A DNA stretch of 64,000 nt from Porticoccaceae bacterium (GCA_029238255.1 JAQWGK010000033.1:82955-146954); one strand, 5' to 3'. Numbered from the stretch's first letter, positions 37,871 through 48,150 are shown. Notes: generated by a model not told the origin, from the sequence alone. Program-made: numbers and translations.

Positions 37871-39442
37871 ATGTCACTAGCCGTGGTCTACACGCGCGCC
37901 AAACTGGGGATCAATGCCCCACTGGTTTCCATCGAAGTCCATCTATCCAACGGCCTGCCCAGCTTCCATATGGTCGGCCTGCCCGAGACCGCAGTTAAAG
38001 AGAGCAAAGATCGCGTCCGCAGTGCCATTATTAACGCCCACTTTGATTTCCCCGCCAGACGTATCACCGTTAATCTAGCCCCCGCCGAACTGCCCAAAGA
38101 GGGAAGCCGCTTTGATATCGCCATTGCCATCGCTATTCTCGCCGCCTCCGAGCAGATTCCCCGGGAGCCATTGGAAGACTATGAATTTATTGGCGAGCTG
38201 GCACTCTCTGGAGAAATCCGCCCGGTAGATGCAGTGCTCCCGGCAGCGCTGGGCTGTGCAAGCCGCAGCAAACAGTTAATTATCGGCAGCGACAATGCAC
38301 GGGAAGCCTCTCTGGTCGACAACCTGCCAATACTGCCAGCCAAACATCTGCTGGAAATCTCCGCACATCTTCATCAACGTCAACTATTACAACCGCTGAC
38401 AAAAACCTTACTCAGCCAACCAACCGCAAACCAACAGTCCTGCTTAGAGCAGCCCCATAAAGAACCATCCGGCGAACTCAATGAAGTAATGGGCCAGCAT
38501 CATGCCAAACGGGCACTGGAAATTTCCGCCGCCGGAGGACACAACCTACTCTTTTACGGCCCGCCGGGAACCGGCAAAACCATGCTCGCCAGTCGACTGC
38601 CGGGCATCCTGCCCGCGCTAACCAATCAGCAGGCACTGGAAGTTGCCTCTATATACTCAGTGGCAGGCAAAGCGCTGAGAACAGATATAAACGCACGCCC
38701 ATTTCGCGCGCCACACCACACCGCCTCCGCCGCCGCACTGGTCGGTGGTGGCAGCCATGCCCGCCCGGGGGAAATATCACTGGCCCATCAGGGAGTTTTA
38801 TTTCTCGATGAACTACCGGAGTTTTCGCGCAAGGTATTAGAAGTATTAAGAGAACCCATGGAGTCTGGTGAAATTATGATCTCACGGGTTGCCGCCCAGT
38901 CGCGCTACCCCGCCAATTTCCAATTAATTGCCGCCATGAATCCCTGCCCCTGCGGCTATCATGGCAGCCAGCGCTGCAGTTGCACCCCCGATCAGATCAA
39001 CCGCTACCGCAGCAAAATATCCGGCCCCCTTCTCGACCGAATAGACCTGCAGGTGCAGGTAACCAAAATTGAAAACCAGCAACTGTTAAGTCAGAGTGGG
39101 CAAGACCCAACTGGATCAGAATCTAAACTAAAAACCGAATCCAACAGTGAAATACAGCAACGCATCAGCGCCGCTCGGGAACGACAGATCCAAAGACAGG
39201 GAAAGATTAACAGCCAACTGAGCAGCCTCGAGCTTAAACATATCTGCCCTCTGGACCCTGAGCAGCAAGCATTAATGGACAGTGCCATTAACCGTTTTGA
39301 CCTCTCCACCAGAGGCTTTTACCGAGTACTGCGAGTCGCCCGAAGTATTGCCGATCTGGAAAACCGCGACAGGGTCGCCACCGAAGATTATCAGGAAGCC
39401 CTGAGCTACAGAATCAGCTCTGAATGTAGACAGCCCCTTTAA
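37871..39442 (+). CDS. comM: YifB/ComM-type AAA+ ATPase (Mg-chelatase-like)
   Basis: 523 residues. An N-terminal Lon-protease-like domain (about 1-170) precedes the AAA+ core with Walker A GPPGTGKT, Walker B GVLFLDELPEF and a sensor block QLIAAMNPCPCG, then the C-terminal Mg-chelatase domain with a Cys-containing stretch (CGYHGSQRCSCTPDQ). ComM is a hexameric helicase that promotes branch migration when foreign DNA is integrated during natural transformation. The 3' end overlaps the convergent channel gene by 4 bp. Confidence 0.95.
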   Translation: MSLAVVYTRAKLGINAPLVSIEVHLSNGLPSFHMVGLPETAVKESKDRVRSAIINAHFDFPARRITVNLAPAELPKEGSRFDIAIAIAILAASEQIPREPLEDYEFIGELALSGEIRPVDAVLPAALGCASRSKQLIIGSDNAREASLVDNLPILPAKHLLEISAHLHQRQLLQPLTKTLLSQPTANQQSCLEQPHKEPSGELNEVMGQHHAKRALEISAAGGHNLLFYGPPGTGKTMLASRLPGILPALTNQQALEVASIYSVAGKALRTDINARPFRAPHHTASAAALVGGGSHARPGEISLAHQGVLFLDELPEFSRKVLEVLREPMESGEIMISRVAAQSRYPANFQLIAAMNPCPCGYHGSQRCSCTPDQINRYRSKISGPLLDRIDLQVQVTKIENQQLLSQSGQDPTGSESKLKTESNSEIQQRISAARERQIQRQGKINSQLSSLELKHICPLDPEQQALMDSAINRFDLSTRGFYRVLRVARSIADLENRDRVATEDYQEALSYRISSECRQPL

Positions 39443-40260
39443 AGGTCAGCCTCTGGAAGCTGCACACCGCAGTGATAGCAGTACTCCGCATCCGGATGAT
39501 GCCCGGTGCGCTCGCAGATATTGCAGCGCTTATGGCTGCTCTCCGCATTGATCTCACGGGCAATCTCAGCGGTAAAAATACCGGTTGGGATGGCAATAAT
39601 CGAATAACCGGTCAACATCGCCAGAGTCGCGATCACCTGCCCCATTGAAGTCTGCGGGGTAATATCCCCATAGCCCACCGTGGTGATGGTCACTATGGTC
39701 CAGTAGATACTACGGGGAATACTGGTAAAACCATTATCCGGCCCCTCAACAAAAAACATCAGACTGCCAAACAGCACACTGAGAATAAATACCACGGTAA
39801 AAAATACCAGAATCTTGCGCCGCGCCGCATACATAGAGCGCAATAAAACATTCGCCTCAGATAAGTAGCGAACCAACTTAAGCACTCGAAAAACTCGCAA
39901 GACCCGCAGCAGGCGAATAACCAACCAGTAACTGGCGCCGGGCAGGAAAATAGCCAGATAGGTTGGCAGTATCGCCAGCAGGTCGACCAGACCATAAAAA
40001 CTAAAGATATAACTCAGCCGTTTGGGCGATGAGTAAATCCGCAATAGATACTCCACCGAAAACATCAGTGTAAACATCCACTCCAGACGAAAAAGCCAGC
40101 CACCAAATTGATTGTGTATCGACTCGATGGAATCAAAAACAAGCGCCAGTACACTGATTACAATCATGTATATAAGCACTATATCGAAACGCTGACCCGC
40201 AACTGTATCTGTACCAAAAATTACTCGGTAGGTTTTTTCTCTAGCCGTCATTTCAACCAT
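39439..40260 (-). CDS. Voltage-gated-type potassium channel with C-terminal zinc ribbon
   Basis: 273 residues with six helices. The S4 sensor carries regularly spaced arginines (RLLRVLRVFRVLKLVRYL), and the pore has the K+ filter TVGYGD (TIVTITTVGYGDITPQT). This is the Kv fold. After S6 the short tail carries two CxxC pairs (CNICERTGHHPD and CYHCGV), a predicted zinc ribbon that is unusual on bacterial Kv channels. The start may be 40260 or the ATG at 40251. Confidence 0.9.
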   Translation of the reverse strand: MVEMTAREKTYRVIFGTDTVAGQRFDIVLIYMIVISVLALVFDSIESIHNQFGGWLFRLEWMFTLMFSVEYLLRIYSSPKRLSYIFSFYGLVDLLAILPTYLAIFLPGASYWLVIRLLRVLRVFRVLKLVRYLSEANVLLRSMYAARRKILVFFTVVFILSVLFGSLMFFVEGPDNGFTSIPRSIYWTIVTITTVGYGDITPQTSMGQVIATLAMLTGYSIIAIPTGIFTAEIAREINAESSHKRCNICERTGHHPDAEYCYHCGVQLPEADL

Positions 40261-40427
40261 ACTAATTTGCCCTGATACTTAAATCTTCTCAATGCCAATA
40301 TTGTAGGCACTAATCAGCTAATTGACTAACAATCAAAAAACCACCCTTTTTAATGCTGCAACAATCACCAACCAAGTCTATCTTTAGTATTCCATTAGAT
40401 CATTCTAATACTTCAGACCAACAGCCC

Positions 40428-40466
40428 CAAAATCACACTGCAAAATCACACTGTAAAATGACACTG
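40428..40466. repeat. 13-bp direct repeats upstream of the SIMPL gene
   Basis: CAAAATCACACTG occurs twice in tandem (40428, 40441) and a third copy reads TAAAATGACACTG (40454). The array ends 18 bp before the start codon, so it lies in the leader or promoter. Confidence 0.8.
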
Positions 40467-40484
40467 TAAAGTCGCGAGGAACTT

Positions 40485-41300
40485 ATGAAAAAACTAATCG
40501 CCCTGCTAACCCTATGCTCTCTAGCTATCTCCTTATCCCTATTATTTTCCACTAGCGCCAGTGCCCAGCCAGAACTCAAAGGCAGCCCGGAAGAACTGCG
40601 CCATTTTCTGCACCCCAGCGAAAGAACTGTCAGCCTGCACGGACAGGCACAGGAAAAAGCCTATTCCGACACAGCGATTATCAGTCTGGTGATCACCACA
40701 GAAGATAAGCTGCTATCCAACTCTATTGCCAATAACAGCAGTCTGCGAGAATTTATCAGCGCAGAACTAACGGGGGCTGGAATAGCTGGGGACAGTATAA
40801 AAAGCTCCAAATTCTCCACCTCACCGCAGTTTGGCTGGTTTGGTAAAAAACCCGATAGCTATAAAGTGGTTAATCGTATGGCGATAACGATCACCGATGA
40901 ATCACAGCTTAAAACTATCGCCAGCGTTGCCGACAGTAAAAAAGAAATAGAACTCTCTGATACCAGCTTTGAACACAGTAAAGCCGATGAATATAAAAAC
41001 CGGGTAAAAAAACTAGCTCTGGAAAAAGCCATGAAACAGAAAACATTTTATGAATCCAGTCTGGGAGTTACTCTCACTCCAATCGGTTTTAGAAATAGTC
41101 AGGTTCGTTTTAGAGGAACTCAGGGCGCTGAGATGTTGGAAGAAATTGTAGTTACCGCAAACAAGCGCAGTATGAGCAAAATACAAGATATGGCCTACAG
41201 CCGACCAGCACCGAAACAGCTACCCTCTTTTGATGAGATAGAGTATGAGGCAGAAATTTATGTCGACTTTAAAATTGAAACAGTAGATAGTTCAAAATAA
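40485..41300 (+). CDS. SIMPL-domain (DUF541) periplasmic protein
   Basis: 271 residues. Signal peptide MKKLIALLTLCSLAISLSLL...SASA. The body has the SIMPL pattern: VSLHGQAQEKAYSDTAIISL near the start, alternating beta strands and helices, and the AxxxAxxKA-like helix NRVKKLALEKAMKQKTFYES. Members such as BP26 and YggE form oligomeric rings and are linked to stress tolerance. The exact role is unknown. Confidence 0.85.
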   Translation: MKKLIALLTLCSLAISLSLLFSTSASAQPELKGSPEELRHFLHPSERTVSLHGQAQEKAYSDTAIISLVITTEDKLLSNSIANNSSLREFISAELTGAGIAGDSIKSSKFSTSPQFGWFGKKPDSYKVVNRMAITITDESQLKTIASVADSKKEIELSDTSFEHSKADEYKNRVKKLALEKAMKQKTFYESSLGVTLTPIGFRNSQVRFRGTQGAEMLEEIVVTANKRSMSKIQDMAYSRPAPKQLPSFDEIEYEAEIYVDFKIETVDSSK

Positions 41301-41335
41301 AAAATAAAAAATAAAAAATAATTAAAAGGTACCCC

Positions 41336-41986
41336 ATGGAATTAATACAGGGATTATTAGTTATTACATCGGTACACCTTTTGGCCGCTGCATCACCGGG
41401 GCCGGACTTTGTGCTGGTATCACAACAGACATTATCTAACGGCAAAAAGGCCGGGCTGCTCTGCAGCATTGGTATAGCCCTCGGCCTATCCATACATATT
41501 CTCTATTCAGCCTTTGGTCTTGCAGCAATTATTGCCAACTCCACAACAGCACTCTGGGCAATCAAACTACTCGGTGGCAGCTACCTGATATTTTTGGGCA
41601 TAAAAGGCCTTAGAGCCAGAGCCAACAGCCAGCCTGTAACTTCAGATCAGCCAACCGCGTCTCAGCTATCGGCTCCTAATCAGCTATCGGCAACCAAAAC
41701 CATCGGACTGGGGTTTCTCTGCAATGCATTAAACCCCAAGGCACCGATCTACTTTGTCTCATTGTTTACCATCGTTATCTCCGCAGATACATCAGCCACC
41801 CATCTAGCAATCTACGGTATCTGGATGATGGCTATTCAACTGGCCTGGTTCTCACTTGTCACCATTTTGCTATCAACAAAAAAAGTCGCCACAAAGCTTC
41901 AGAGCATGGGATATATTATTGATCGAATCGCCGGCGGCGCCATGCTCTTGCTGGGTTTAAAAGTCATAGCCTCGAGAACAAACTAG
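41336..41986 (+). CDS. LysE/RhtB-family amino-acid exporter
   Basis: 216 residues with about six helices and the family signature AAASPGPDFVLVSQQTLSNG near the N-terminus, then FLCNALNPKAPIYFVSLF. Members export amino acids or homoserine lactones. The stop is directly followed by the ATG of an EamA transporter, so the two are co-translated. Confidence 0.9.
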   Translation: MELIQGLLVITSVHLLAAASPGPDFVLVSQQTLSNGKKAGLLCSIGIALGLSIHILYSAFGLAAIIANSTTALWAIKLLGGSYLIFLGIKGLRARANSQPVTSDQPTASQLSAPNQLSATKTIGLGFLCNALNPKAPIYFVSLFTIVISADTSATHLAIYGIWMMAIQLAWFSLVTILLSTKKVATKLQSMGYIIDRIAGGAMLLLGLKVIASRTN

Positions 41987-42928
41987 ATGAACAGCCCCAT
42001 CAATAGCGTTATGACCCTTAAAGACTGGGCAATGCTGCTATCTCTGTCCATACTCTGGGGCGGCTCATTCTTTTTTATCGGTGTCGCCGTTTCCGAGTTA
42101 CCACCACTGACCATAGTCACCCTGCGAGTCGCTATTGCGGCACTTATTCTATGGGCGGTTTTAATCTTTAGCGGGCAAAGAGCACCCAGATCAGCAGGTC
42201 TATGGAGAGCACTTTTCACCATGGGCCTGATCACCAATGTTATTCCATTCTCTCTAATAGTCTGGGGTCAAACCTATATTGCCTCAGGTCTGGCCTCAAT
42301 TTTAAATGCCACAACCCCATTATTTACCGTGGTGATTGCAGGCTTACTGCTGCCCGATGAACGCATGACCCCACGCAAGCTAATAGGCGTCGCTATCGGA
42401 TTTGTCGGAGTTAGCATACTGATAGGCCCAGCCTCCCTAAAGGAACTGGGCTCGGACACCCTAGCCCAGCTGGCCATTCTAGGCGCCACCATCTCCTATG
42501 GCTTTTCCACCACCTATGGCAGACGCTTTAAAACTATGGGCATTACCCCTCTGCAAACATCGGTCGGGCAACTTACTGCCGCAACCCTTATGCTATTGCC
42601 AATCATGTTTTTTATAGAGCGACCCGATCAGTTGGCCAACCCAAGCGCCGAAGTTTGGATGGCAGTAATTGGTCTGGGCGCCTTTTCCACCGCCCTCGCC
42701 TTTATTCTATTTTTTAAGATCCTATCTTCAGCCGGTGCCACCAATGTCAGTCTGGTAACCTTTCTTGCGCCGGTAACCACCATAATACTGGGTTGGTTGA
42801 TACTGAATGAACGGCTTAATAGCGAACACTTTATTGGCATGCTGTTTATTGGTATTGGATTGGCGGCTATAGATGGGCGGCTTTGGGCTAAATTTAAAAG
42901 TCATAGCGCTTCACATATCTCCCGCTAA
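41987..42928 (+). CDS. DMT-superfamily transporter (EamA domains)
   Basis: 313 residues with ten helices in two EamA repeats (LSILWGGSFFFIGVAVSELP and LGATISYGFSTTYGRRFKTM). It starts on the base after the LysE-type gene stop. Both are exporters, so the pair may handle related metabolites. Substrate unknown. Confidence 0.9.
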   Translation: MNSPINSVMTLKDWAMLLSLSILWGGSFFFIGVAVSELPPLTIVTLRVAIAALILWAVLIFSGQRAPRSAGLWRALFTMGLITNVIPFSLIVWGQTYIASGLASILNATTPLFTVVIAGLLLPDERMTPRKLIGVAIGFVGVSILIGPASLKELGSDTLAQLAILGATISYGFSTTYGRRFKTMGITPLQTSVGQLTAATLMLLPIMFFIERPDQLANPSAEVWMAVIGLGAFSTALAFILFFKILSSAGATNVSLVTFLAPVTTIILGWLILNERLNSEHFIGMLFIGIGLAAIDGRLWAKFKSHSASHISR

Positions 42929-42978
42929 TGCAGCTAAACTCCCACCTATAGAGAAGAAACAATAAAAGCGGAAAGTTT

Positions 42979-43302
42979 ATGAGCAATAAAGAATCGCGAC
43001 TGGTTTACTCAACCGATGCGGGACGTATTAAAGAAACCGAAACCACGCAACCTATCGAGACCGACGGTATTGTGCGAATTCGCCGTGAAACCAAAGGGCG
43101 AAAAGGTAAAGGGGTTACCACTGTATCTGGCACTGGCCTTATGGATAAAGAGTTAAAAACCCTCGCCAAGCAGCTTAAACAGAAATGCTCGACCGGCGGA
43201 ACCGTTAAAGATGGCGTGATTGAAATTCAGGGCGACCACCGCGATAAACTAAAAACCGAACTGGAAAAACTCGGCCATACTGTAAAACTGGCGGGTGGAT
43301 AG
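42979..43302 (+). CDS. Sui1/YciH-like translation initiation factor homologue
   Basis: 107 residues. The C-terminal half is the eIF1/SUI1 domain: GKGVTTVSGTGLMDKELKTL, CSTGGTVKDGVIEIQGDHRD and a closing KLGHTVKLAGG. Bacterial YciH binds the 30S subunit and influences start-codon fidelity, at least in stress. It lies 3 bp before the S9 peptidase gene. Confidence 0.92.
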   Translation: MSNKESRLVYSTDAGRIKETETTQPIETDGIVRIRRETKGRKGKGVTTVSGTGLMDKELKTLAKQLKQKCSTGGTVKDGVIEIQGDHRDKLKTELEKLGHTVKLAGG

Positions 43303-43305
43303 ATT

Positions 43306-45237
43306 GTGACAGAAAAAAAGCAAAAGCCCTTTGGCAGCTGGCCCTCGCCGATCAGTGCAGAATTAATTACCCGTGCAGCCCCCGGCTTAAACTGCCTGCA
43401 GTCTTATGGGGAAAGCCTCTACTGGGTTGAAAGCCGACCCTGGGAGGGCGGTCGCAATGTGATTATGTGCCGCACTGCCGATGGCAGCATCATAGACCTG
43501 CTACCCAAGCCCTATAGCCACTCCAGTCGCGTTCATGAATATGGCGGTATGGCCTATGCGATCAGCGAGGATAGTCTCTATTTTGTTAATGCCTCCGATC
43601 AGCGTATCTACAAAACTGATCTAAGCGGCGAGAGCGAACCTAGGCCGATCACAGGATTAAGTTTGCAGCGTTTTGCCGATCTTATTATTGATCATAAGAA
43701 TCAGCGCCTGATTGCAGTTTGTGAAGAGCATAAAGGAGATAGCGGCGAGCAGGAACCAGAAAACTATTTAGTGGCAGTATCACTCAATACGGAAAACCCT
43801 AGCGTTACCAAATTAGAAACTGGTGCTGATTTTTATGCCTACCCGCGCATCAGCCCGGACCAAAAAACACTCTGCTGGATTCAATGGCAGCACCCCAATA
43901 TGCCCTGGGACTGCACCCAGTTATGGCAGGCTTCTATTAACAGCGATGGTAGCCTAACCGATAAAACACTGGTTGCTGGTGCCAGCAATAATGAATCTAT
44001 CTTTCAGCCTCAGTGGTCACCAGATAACCAACTGTATTTTGTCTCGGATAGAAATAACTGGTGGAATATTTACCGCGCTGAAAGTGACGGATGTACACCG
44101 GTACTGGAAATAGAGGCTGAATTTGCCACGCCCCTCTGGCAGTTTGGTATGAACACCTATGATTTTGTTAATGCACAGACCATGGGTTGCCTGTGGACCG
44201 ATCAGGGTATCTGGCACAGTGGCTTTATTGATATTGCCAGCGGTCAGCTCAGTAAAGTGGATTGCCAGTACAGCAGTATCCATGCCGCCTGCTGTTTTCA
44301 GGGCTCTCTGTATATGGTTGCAGGGGCTGCGGCAATTCCCGGCGAGGTCGTTAAAGTCAGCAGCAGCGATCAGCGCCTAAGCTCCATCTATGCGCCATCC
44401 ACTCTGTATATTGATCCTCAGGGACTGTCTCAACCCCAATCAATTTTATTCCCCACCAGTGACGGCGAGCTGGTTCATGCTTTCTTTTATCCACCGGCCA
44501 ATGAAGTCTATTGCGGCGAAGACAGTGAACTACCATTGGTAATTGCCCTCTGTCATGGAGGGCCAACTGGAGCTACTGACAGCGGTCTTAATCTAAAAAT
44601 TCAGTACTGGACCAGCCGCGGTTTTGCGGTGGTGGATATTAACTATCGCGGCAGTACCGGTTTTGGCAGAAGCTACCGCCAATCACTGGCCGGAGCCTGG
44701 GGCATTGCCGATGTGCAAGATAGCCAAAGTGCGATCGCCTATTTAACCGCTGAGAATAAGATCGATCCCGAACGCTGTATTATTCGCGGCGGCAGTGCCG
44801 GTGGTTACACCGTATTATCGGCCCTGACCTTTACTGATACGTTTAAGGCCGGTGCCAGCCTCTACGGCATTGGCGATCTTGAAACACTGGCCACCGATAC
44901 CCATAAATTTGAATCACGCTATATGGATAGCCTGATTGGCCCCTACCCCGAGCGCAAGGATATTTATCTGGCCCGCTCACCCATCCATCATGCCGAGGGA
45001 CTTAACTGCCCAGTGATCTTTTTACAGGGACTGGAAGACAAGGTAGTTCCGCCCAATCAGGCGGAGATGATGGTTAAGCTACTCGAGGACAAAGGCATTA
45101 AAGTTGGCCATATCACCTTCCCTGACGAAGGCCATGGCTTTAGAAAAGCCGCCAATATTATTCGCGCCATGGAATCAGAATTAGACTTCTATACAGATGT
45201 ATTTGATCTAGCGAATAAAAATAGCAAGAGCGCTTAG
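43306..45237 (+). CDS. S9-family prolyl-oligopeptidase-like serine peptidase
   Basis: 643 residues starting at GTG 43306. An N-terminal beta-propeller (about 1-370) covers a C-terminal alpha/beta-hydrolase. The nucleophile is in RGGSAGGYTVLSAL, the Asp in GLEDKVVPPNQAEM and the His in DEGHGFRKAAN. It resembles dipeptidyl/acylaminoacyl peptidases. There is no signal peptide, so it is probably cytoplasmic and recycles peptides. Confidence 0.92.
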   Translation: MTEKKQKPFGSWPSPISAELITRAAPGLNCLQSYGESLYWVESRPWEGGRNVIMCRTADGSIIDLLPKPYSHSSRVHEYGGMAYAISEDSLYFVNASDQRIYKTDLSGESEPRPITGLSLQRFADLIIDHKNQRLIAVCEEHKGDSGEQEPENYLVAVSLNTENPSVTKLETGADFYAYPRISPDQKTLCWIQWQHPNMPWDCTQLWQASINSDGSLTDKTLVAGASNNESIFQPQWSPDNQLYFVSDRNNWWNIYRAESDGCTPVLEIEAEFATPLWQFGMNTYDFVNAQTMGCLWTDQGIWHSGFIDIASGQLSKVDCQYSSIHAACCFQGSLYMVAGAAAIPGEVVKVSSSDQRLSSIYAPSTLYIDPQGLSQPQSILFPTSDGELVHAFFYPPANEVYCGEDSELPLVIALCHGGPTGATDSGLNLKIQYWTSRGFAVVDINYRGSTGFGRSYRQSLAGAWGIADVQDSQSAIAYLTAENKIDPERCIIRGGSAGGYTVLSALTFTDTFKAGASLYGIGDLETLATDTHKFESRYMDSLIGPYPERKDIYLARSPIHHAEGLNCPVIFLQGLEDKVVPPNQAEMMVKLLEDKGIKVGHITFPDEGHGFRKAANIIRAMESELDFYTDVFDLANKNSKSA

Positions 45238-45239
45238 GT

Positions 45240-45737
45240 ATGTCTCGCTACCGCCCGCCCTCGCCAAAAAGCTCACCCTATATGACCCCAGAGGGTGCCA
45301 GCAAGATGCGTGCTGAACTGCATCAGCTTTGGAAAGTCGAGCGCCCGCAGGTGACCCATATAGTTCACGAAGCGGCCAAGAATGGGGATCGCTCGGAGAA
45401 TGGTGACTATATTTACGGCAAACGCCGACTGCGAGAAATTGATAGTCGGGTGCGCTACCTAACCAAGCGTATTGAAAATGCCACCATCGTTGAAGATAAA
45501 CCCAGAGACCCTTCAAAGGTATTTTTTGCTGCCTGGGTCACTATTGAAGATCAGGACAGTGGAAACGAAGAAATCTACAGACTGGTTGGCTCCGATGAAC
45601 TTGACCCAAAACTAAACTGGATTAGCATCGACTCGCCCATGGCCAGAGCACTGGTGGGTAAATCAATTGATGATGAGGTCAATGTAAAAACACCGGCTGG
45701 AGACCGGTGTTTTATCGTAGTCAATATCCGCTATTAG
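45240..45737 (+). CDS. greB: Transcription elongation factor GreB
   Basis: 165 residues. An N-terminal coiled coil ([20 protein letters not shown]) carries the acidic tip ([20 protein letters not shown]), which rescues backtracked RNA polymerase by stimulating transcript cleavage, and a C-terminal FKBP-like domain follows. RRxREID spacing and the basic patch fit GreB rather than GreA. It starts 2 bp after the peptidase stop and converges on pdxH with a 4-bp overlap. Confidence 0.95.
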   Translation: MSRYRPPSPKSSPYMTPEGASKMRAELHQLWKVERPQVTHIVHEAAKNGDRSENGDYIYGKRRLREIDSRVRYLTKRIENATIVEDKPRDPSKVFFAAWVTIEDQDSGNEEIYRLVGSDELDPKLNWISIDSPMARALVGKSIDDEVNVKTPAGDRCFIVVNIRY

Positions 45738-46369
45738 GGCGATAAACGGGAGATTTTCCAATCGCCATTATCCAGTCCATAGCTAAAACGATCGTGCAGA
45801 CGCTGCTCACCCCCCTGCCAAAACTCAATCTCTTCAGGCACCACCCGATAACCACCCCAGAAATCCGGCAGCGGAATTTCACCTTTGGAGAATTTCTCCT
45901 TCACCTGTGCAAACTGGGTTTCCAATGCTTGACGGGAATTAATCCGACTGCTCTGCTTCGAAGCCCATGCCGCCAACTGACTGCCCTTGGGACGGCTAAG
46001 AAAATACTTCATCACATCAACCGTCGATAAGCGCTCGGCGCGACCACCAACAATGACCTGACGATCCAACTGCAACCAGGGGAAGTGCAGGCTGACCTGA
46101 GGATTACCCTCAATATCCTTAGCCTTGCGGCTGCCAAGGTTGGTATAAAAAACAAAGCCACGCTGATCAAACTCTTTAAGTAAGACCATCCGCTGCCAGG
46201 GCTTGCCAGAACTATCGACAGTCGCCACAGACATCGCGGTCGGATCCTGAATACCCGCCTCCAGCGCCTGATCCATCCACAACGTAAACTGCTCGAAGGG
46301 ATTATCCGACAGCGACTCGCGGGTTAGCTTGCCGTAATCATATTCGCGGCGATTATCCTGAAGGCTCAT
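45734..46369 (-). CDS. pdxH: Pyridoxamine/pyridoxine 5'-phosphate oxidase
   Basis: 211 residues, the usual length. This FMN enzyme makes PLP. The blocks [53 protein letters not shown] and [20 protein letters not shown] are typical, and the C-terminus WKISRLSP matches the family. No partner gene adjoins it. Confidence 0.97.
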   Translation of the reverse strand: MSLQDNRREYDYGKLTRESLSDNPFEQFTLWMDQALEAGIQDPTAMSVATVDSSGKPWQRMVLLKEFDQRGFVFYTNLGSRKAKDIEGNPQVSLHFPWLQLDRQVIVGGRAERLSTVDVMKYFLSRPKGSQLAAWASKQSSRINSRQALETQFAQVKEKFSKGEIPLPDFWGGYRVVPEEIEFWQGGEQRLHDRFSYGLDNGDWKISRLSP

Positions 46370-46404
46370 AACAGTCCTATTAATTTCAATCTAAAACAGC
46401 AGTT

Positions 46405-47172
46405 TTACATATTACCTATACATTGCCCACCGTCCACCGGCAATGCAACACCATTTAAATAACTACCCGCCTCACTGGCCAACAGCAAAAACGGCGCACT
46501 CATCTCATCCATACTGCCAGCGCGACCGGAGGGCGATCCAGCAATAAAGGCCTGACCCTGAGGCGACTCAAAAAGACCCTCAGTCATCTCGGTTAAAAAG
46601 TAACCGGGACAGAGCGCATTAACCCGAATCCCCTTACGCATCCACTCTAGTGCCAATGCTTTAGTCAACTGCACCACTGCAGCCTTGGATGCCGAATAAC
46701 TCGACTGAGCAAAGGCCACGCGCAGCCCCAAAATAGACGCGGTATTAACAATGCTGCCGCCCACACCAGCCGCAATCATTCGCTTTGCCGCTTCCTGAGC
46801 CACAATCCATACGCCCTTAACATTAGTATCGATCACCTTATCCCAGTTGGCTTCATCTATTTTTAATGCACTTTTACCATCGGCTACACCGGCATTATTG
46901 GCAATAACAGTCACAGTGCCAAAGGCAGCTTCTGCCTGATCAAAGGCCGCTATAATCGATGCAGAATCAGTGACATCCATTGCCACAGCAACAGCTTCGC
47001 CACCAGCGGCCTGAATTTCAGCAACCAGTGACTCAAGGCGATCAACGCGTCGGGCAGCTACCACTACCTTGGCACCACGGGCCGCCAGTATCTTGGAAAA
47101 ATGCACACCAAAACCACTGGAGGCTCCAGTGACCATGGCGACTTTTCCGCTCATATCAAATTCTGTATTCAT
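46405..47172 (-). CDS. Short-chain dehydrogenase/reductase
   Basis: 255 residues from ATG 47172; a frame extended to 47334 would overlap the next gene and lacks SDR features. The cofactor motif is TGASSGFGVH, the NAG motif is NNAGVADG, and the catalytic YxxxK is in SSYSASKAAVVQ. The C-terminal NGVALPVDGGQ is typical of the 3-oxoacyl-ACP reductase-like group. Substrate unknown. Confidence 0.92.
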   Translation of the reverse strand: MNTEFDMSGKVAMVTGASSGFGVHFSKILAARGAKVVVAARRVDRLESLVAEIQAAGGEAVAVAMDVTDSASIIAAFDQAEAAFGTVTVIANNAGVADGKSALKIDEANWDKVIDTNVKGVWIVAQEAAKRMIAAGVGGSIVNTASILGLRVAFAQSSYSASKAAVVQLTKALALEWMRKGIRVNALCPGYFLTEMTEGLFESPQGQAFIAGSPSGRAGSMDEMSAPFLLLASEAGSYLNGVALPVDGGQCIGNM

Positions 47173-47278
47173 TGGTTTTCTCTTTTTATCTTTTAGTTTG
47201 ATATTACGAAGTTTAACCTGCTCACGATCAAGCAAGGGAGAGTAAATAAGACTGCCAAGTTCTGGAAGGGTTAGTGAA

Positions 47279-47971
47279 TTAACCGTAAGTAATAAATTCT
47301 TCCATCTTATTAGTATCCAAATGCGGCACCCCATTAAACCCAGATAAATTCATTTTCTGAGCATTAAAAAAGAAATGACTAATCGCCGTATTTTTATACT
47401 GCAGATTTAAATCAAAAATATTCTCATCGGGAATCCCCAGCACCAAGCCCACAAAGGTACTTATCGACCCACCGGAGCCAATCGCTAATATGCTCTTGCC
47501 ACTGTCGGCCATGGCCTGAATTCGCTGCTGTGAATCATTGACGCGGGTTTTAAAATCCACCCAGGTCTCTGGCACATCGGGAATACCATCCTGAGTCCAA
47601 ACGGTTAAAACCTTGCGCAGCAGACGGTAGTAGTTTTTTTGATCCGAGGGGTCTGCGGCAATCTGTTGGTAGAGTGGATCATCGCCATAGGTTAGACCAT
47701 AGGCTTCGGTCATTTCGGTAAAGTTATATTCATTCAGCCCCGGTAGCACCAGACGATTGCTGCCATCAATCCCCATACCCACACAGATACCATCGAGAGT
47801 TTGGTGATGGCGATTCATATCGCCGACCACAAGGGTATCGAAGCTTATACCGCGGTTACCCAGATGCTCCCCAAGCCAGCGTGACTGCTGATGGCCAAGG
47901 CCGGATAGCTGATCGTAATTTGCAGCGCCAAAAGAGGCCTGAGCATGACGTACCAGATAGAGCTCGCTCAT
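47279..47971 (-). CDS. Histidine phosphatase superfamily protein
   Basis: 230 residues. The N-terminal RHA motif is LVRHAQASFG, and a second conserved region LAIGSGGSISTFVGLVLG holds the position usually taken by a GHG-type His, here GSGG, which is a common variant or a loss. It is a phosphoglycerate-mutase-like enzyme of unknown substrate, 106 bp upstream of the SDR gene on the same strand. Confidence 0.82.
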   Translation of the reverse strand: MSELYLVRHAQASFGAANYDQLSGLGHQQSRWLGEHLGNRGISFDTLVVGDMNRHHQTLDGICVGMGIDGSNRLVLPGLNEYNFTEMTEAYGLTYGDDPLYQQIAADPSDQKNYYRLLRKVLTVWTQDGIPDVPETWVDFKTRVNDSQQRIQAMADSGKSILAIGSGGSISTFVGLVLGIPDENIFDLNLQYKNTAISHFFFNAQKMNLSGFNGVPHLDTNKMEEFITYG

Positions 47972-48150
47972 TAAATTGTCCTGTTAACTATGGCCATTAG
48001 ACTTTGTGAGATTGTATTTAAACTCAATTTAAAAACTATGGATAGCCGAACAGTAAAGCGGCCAGCAAGTTACAGGAGAAAAAGGTAATTCTGGTGCTAT
48101 ATTAAGATGTGTATTAACACAATCTAACTATGCTAACTCAAGGAGTGAGT

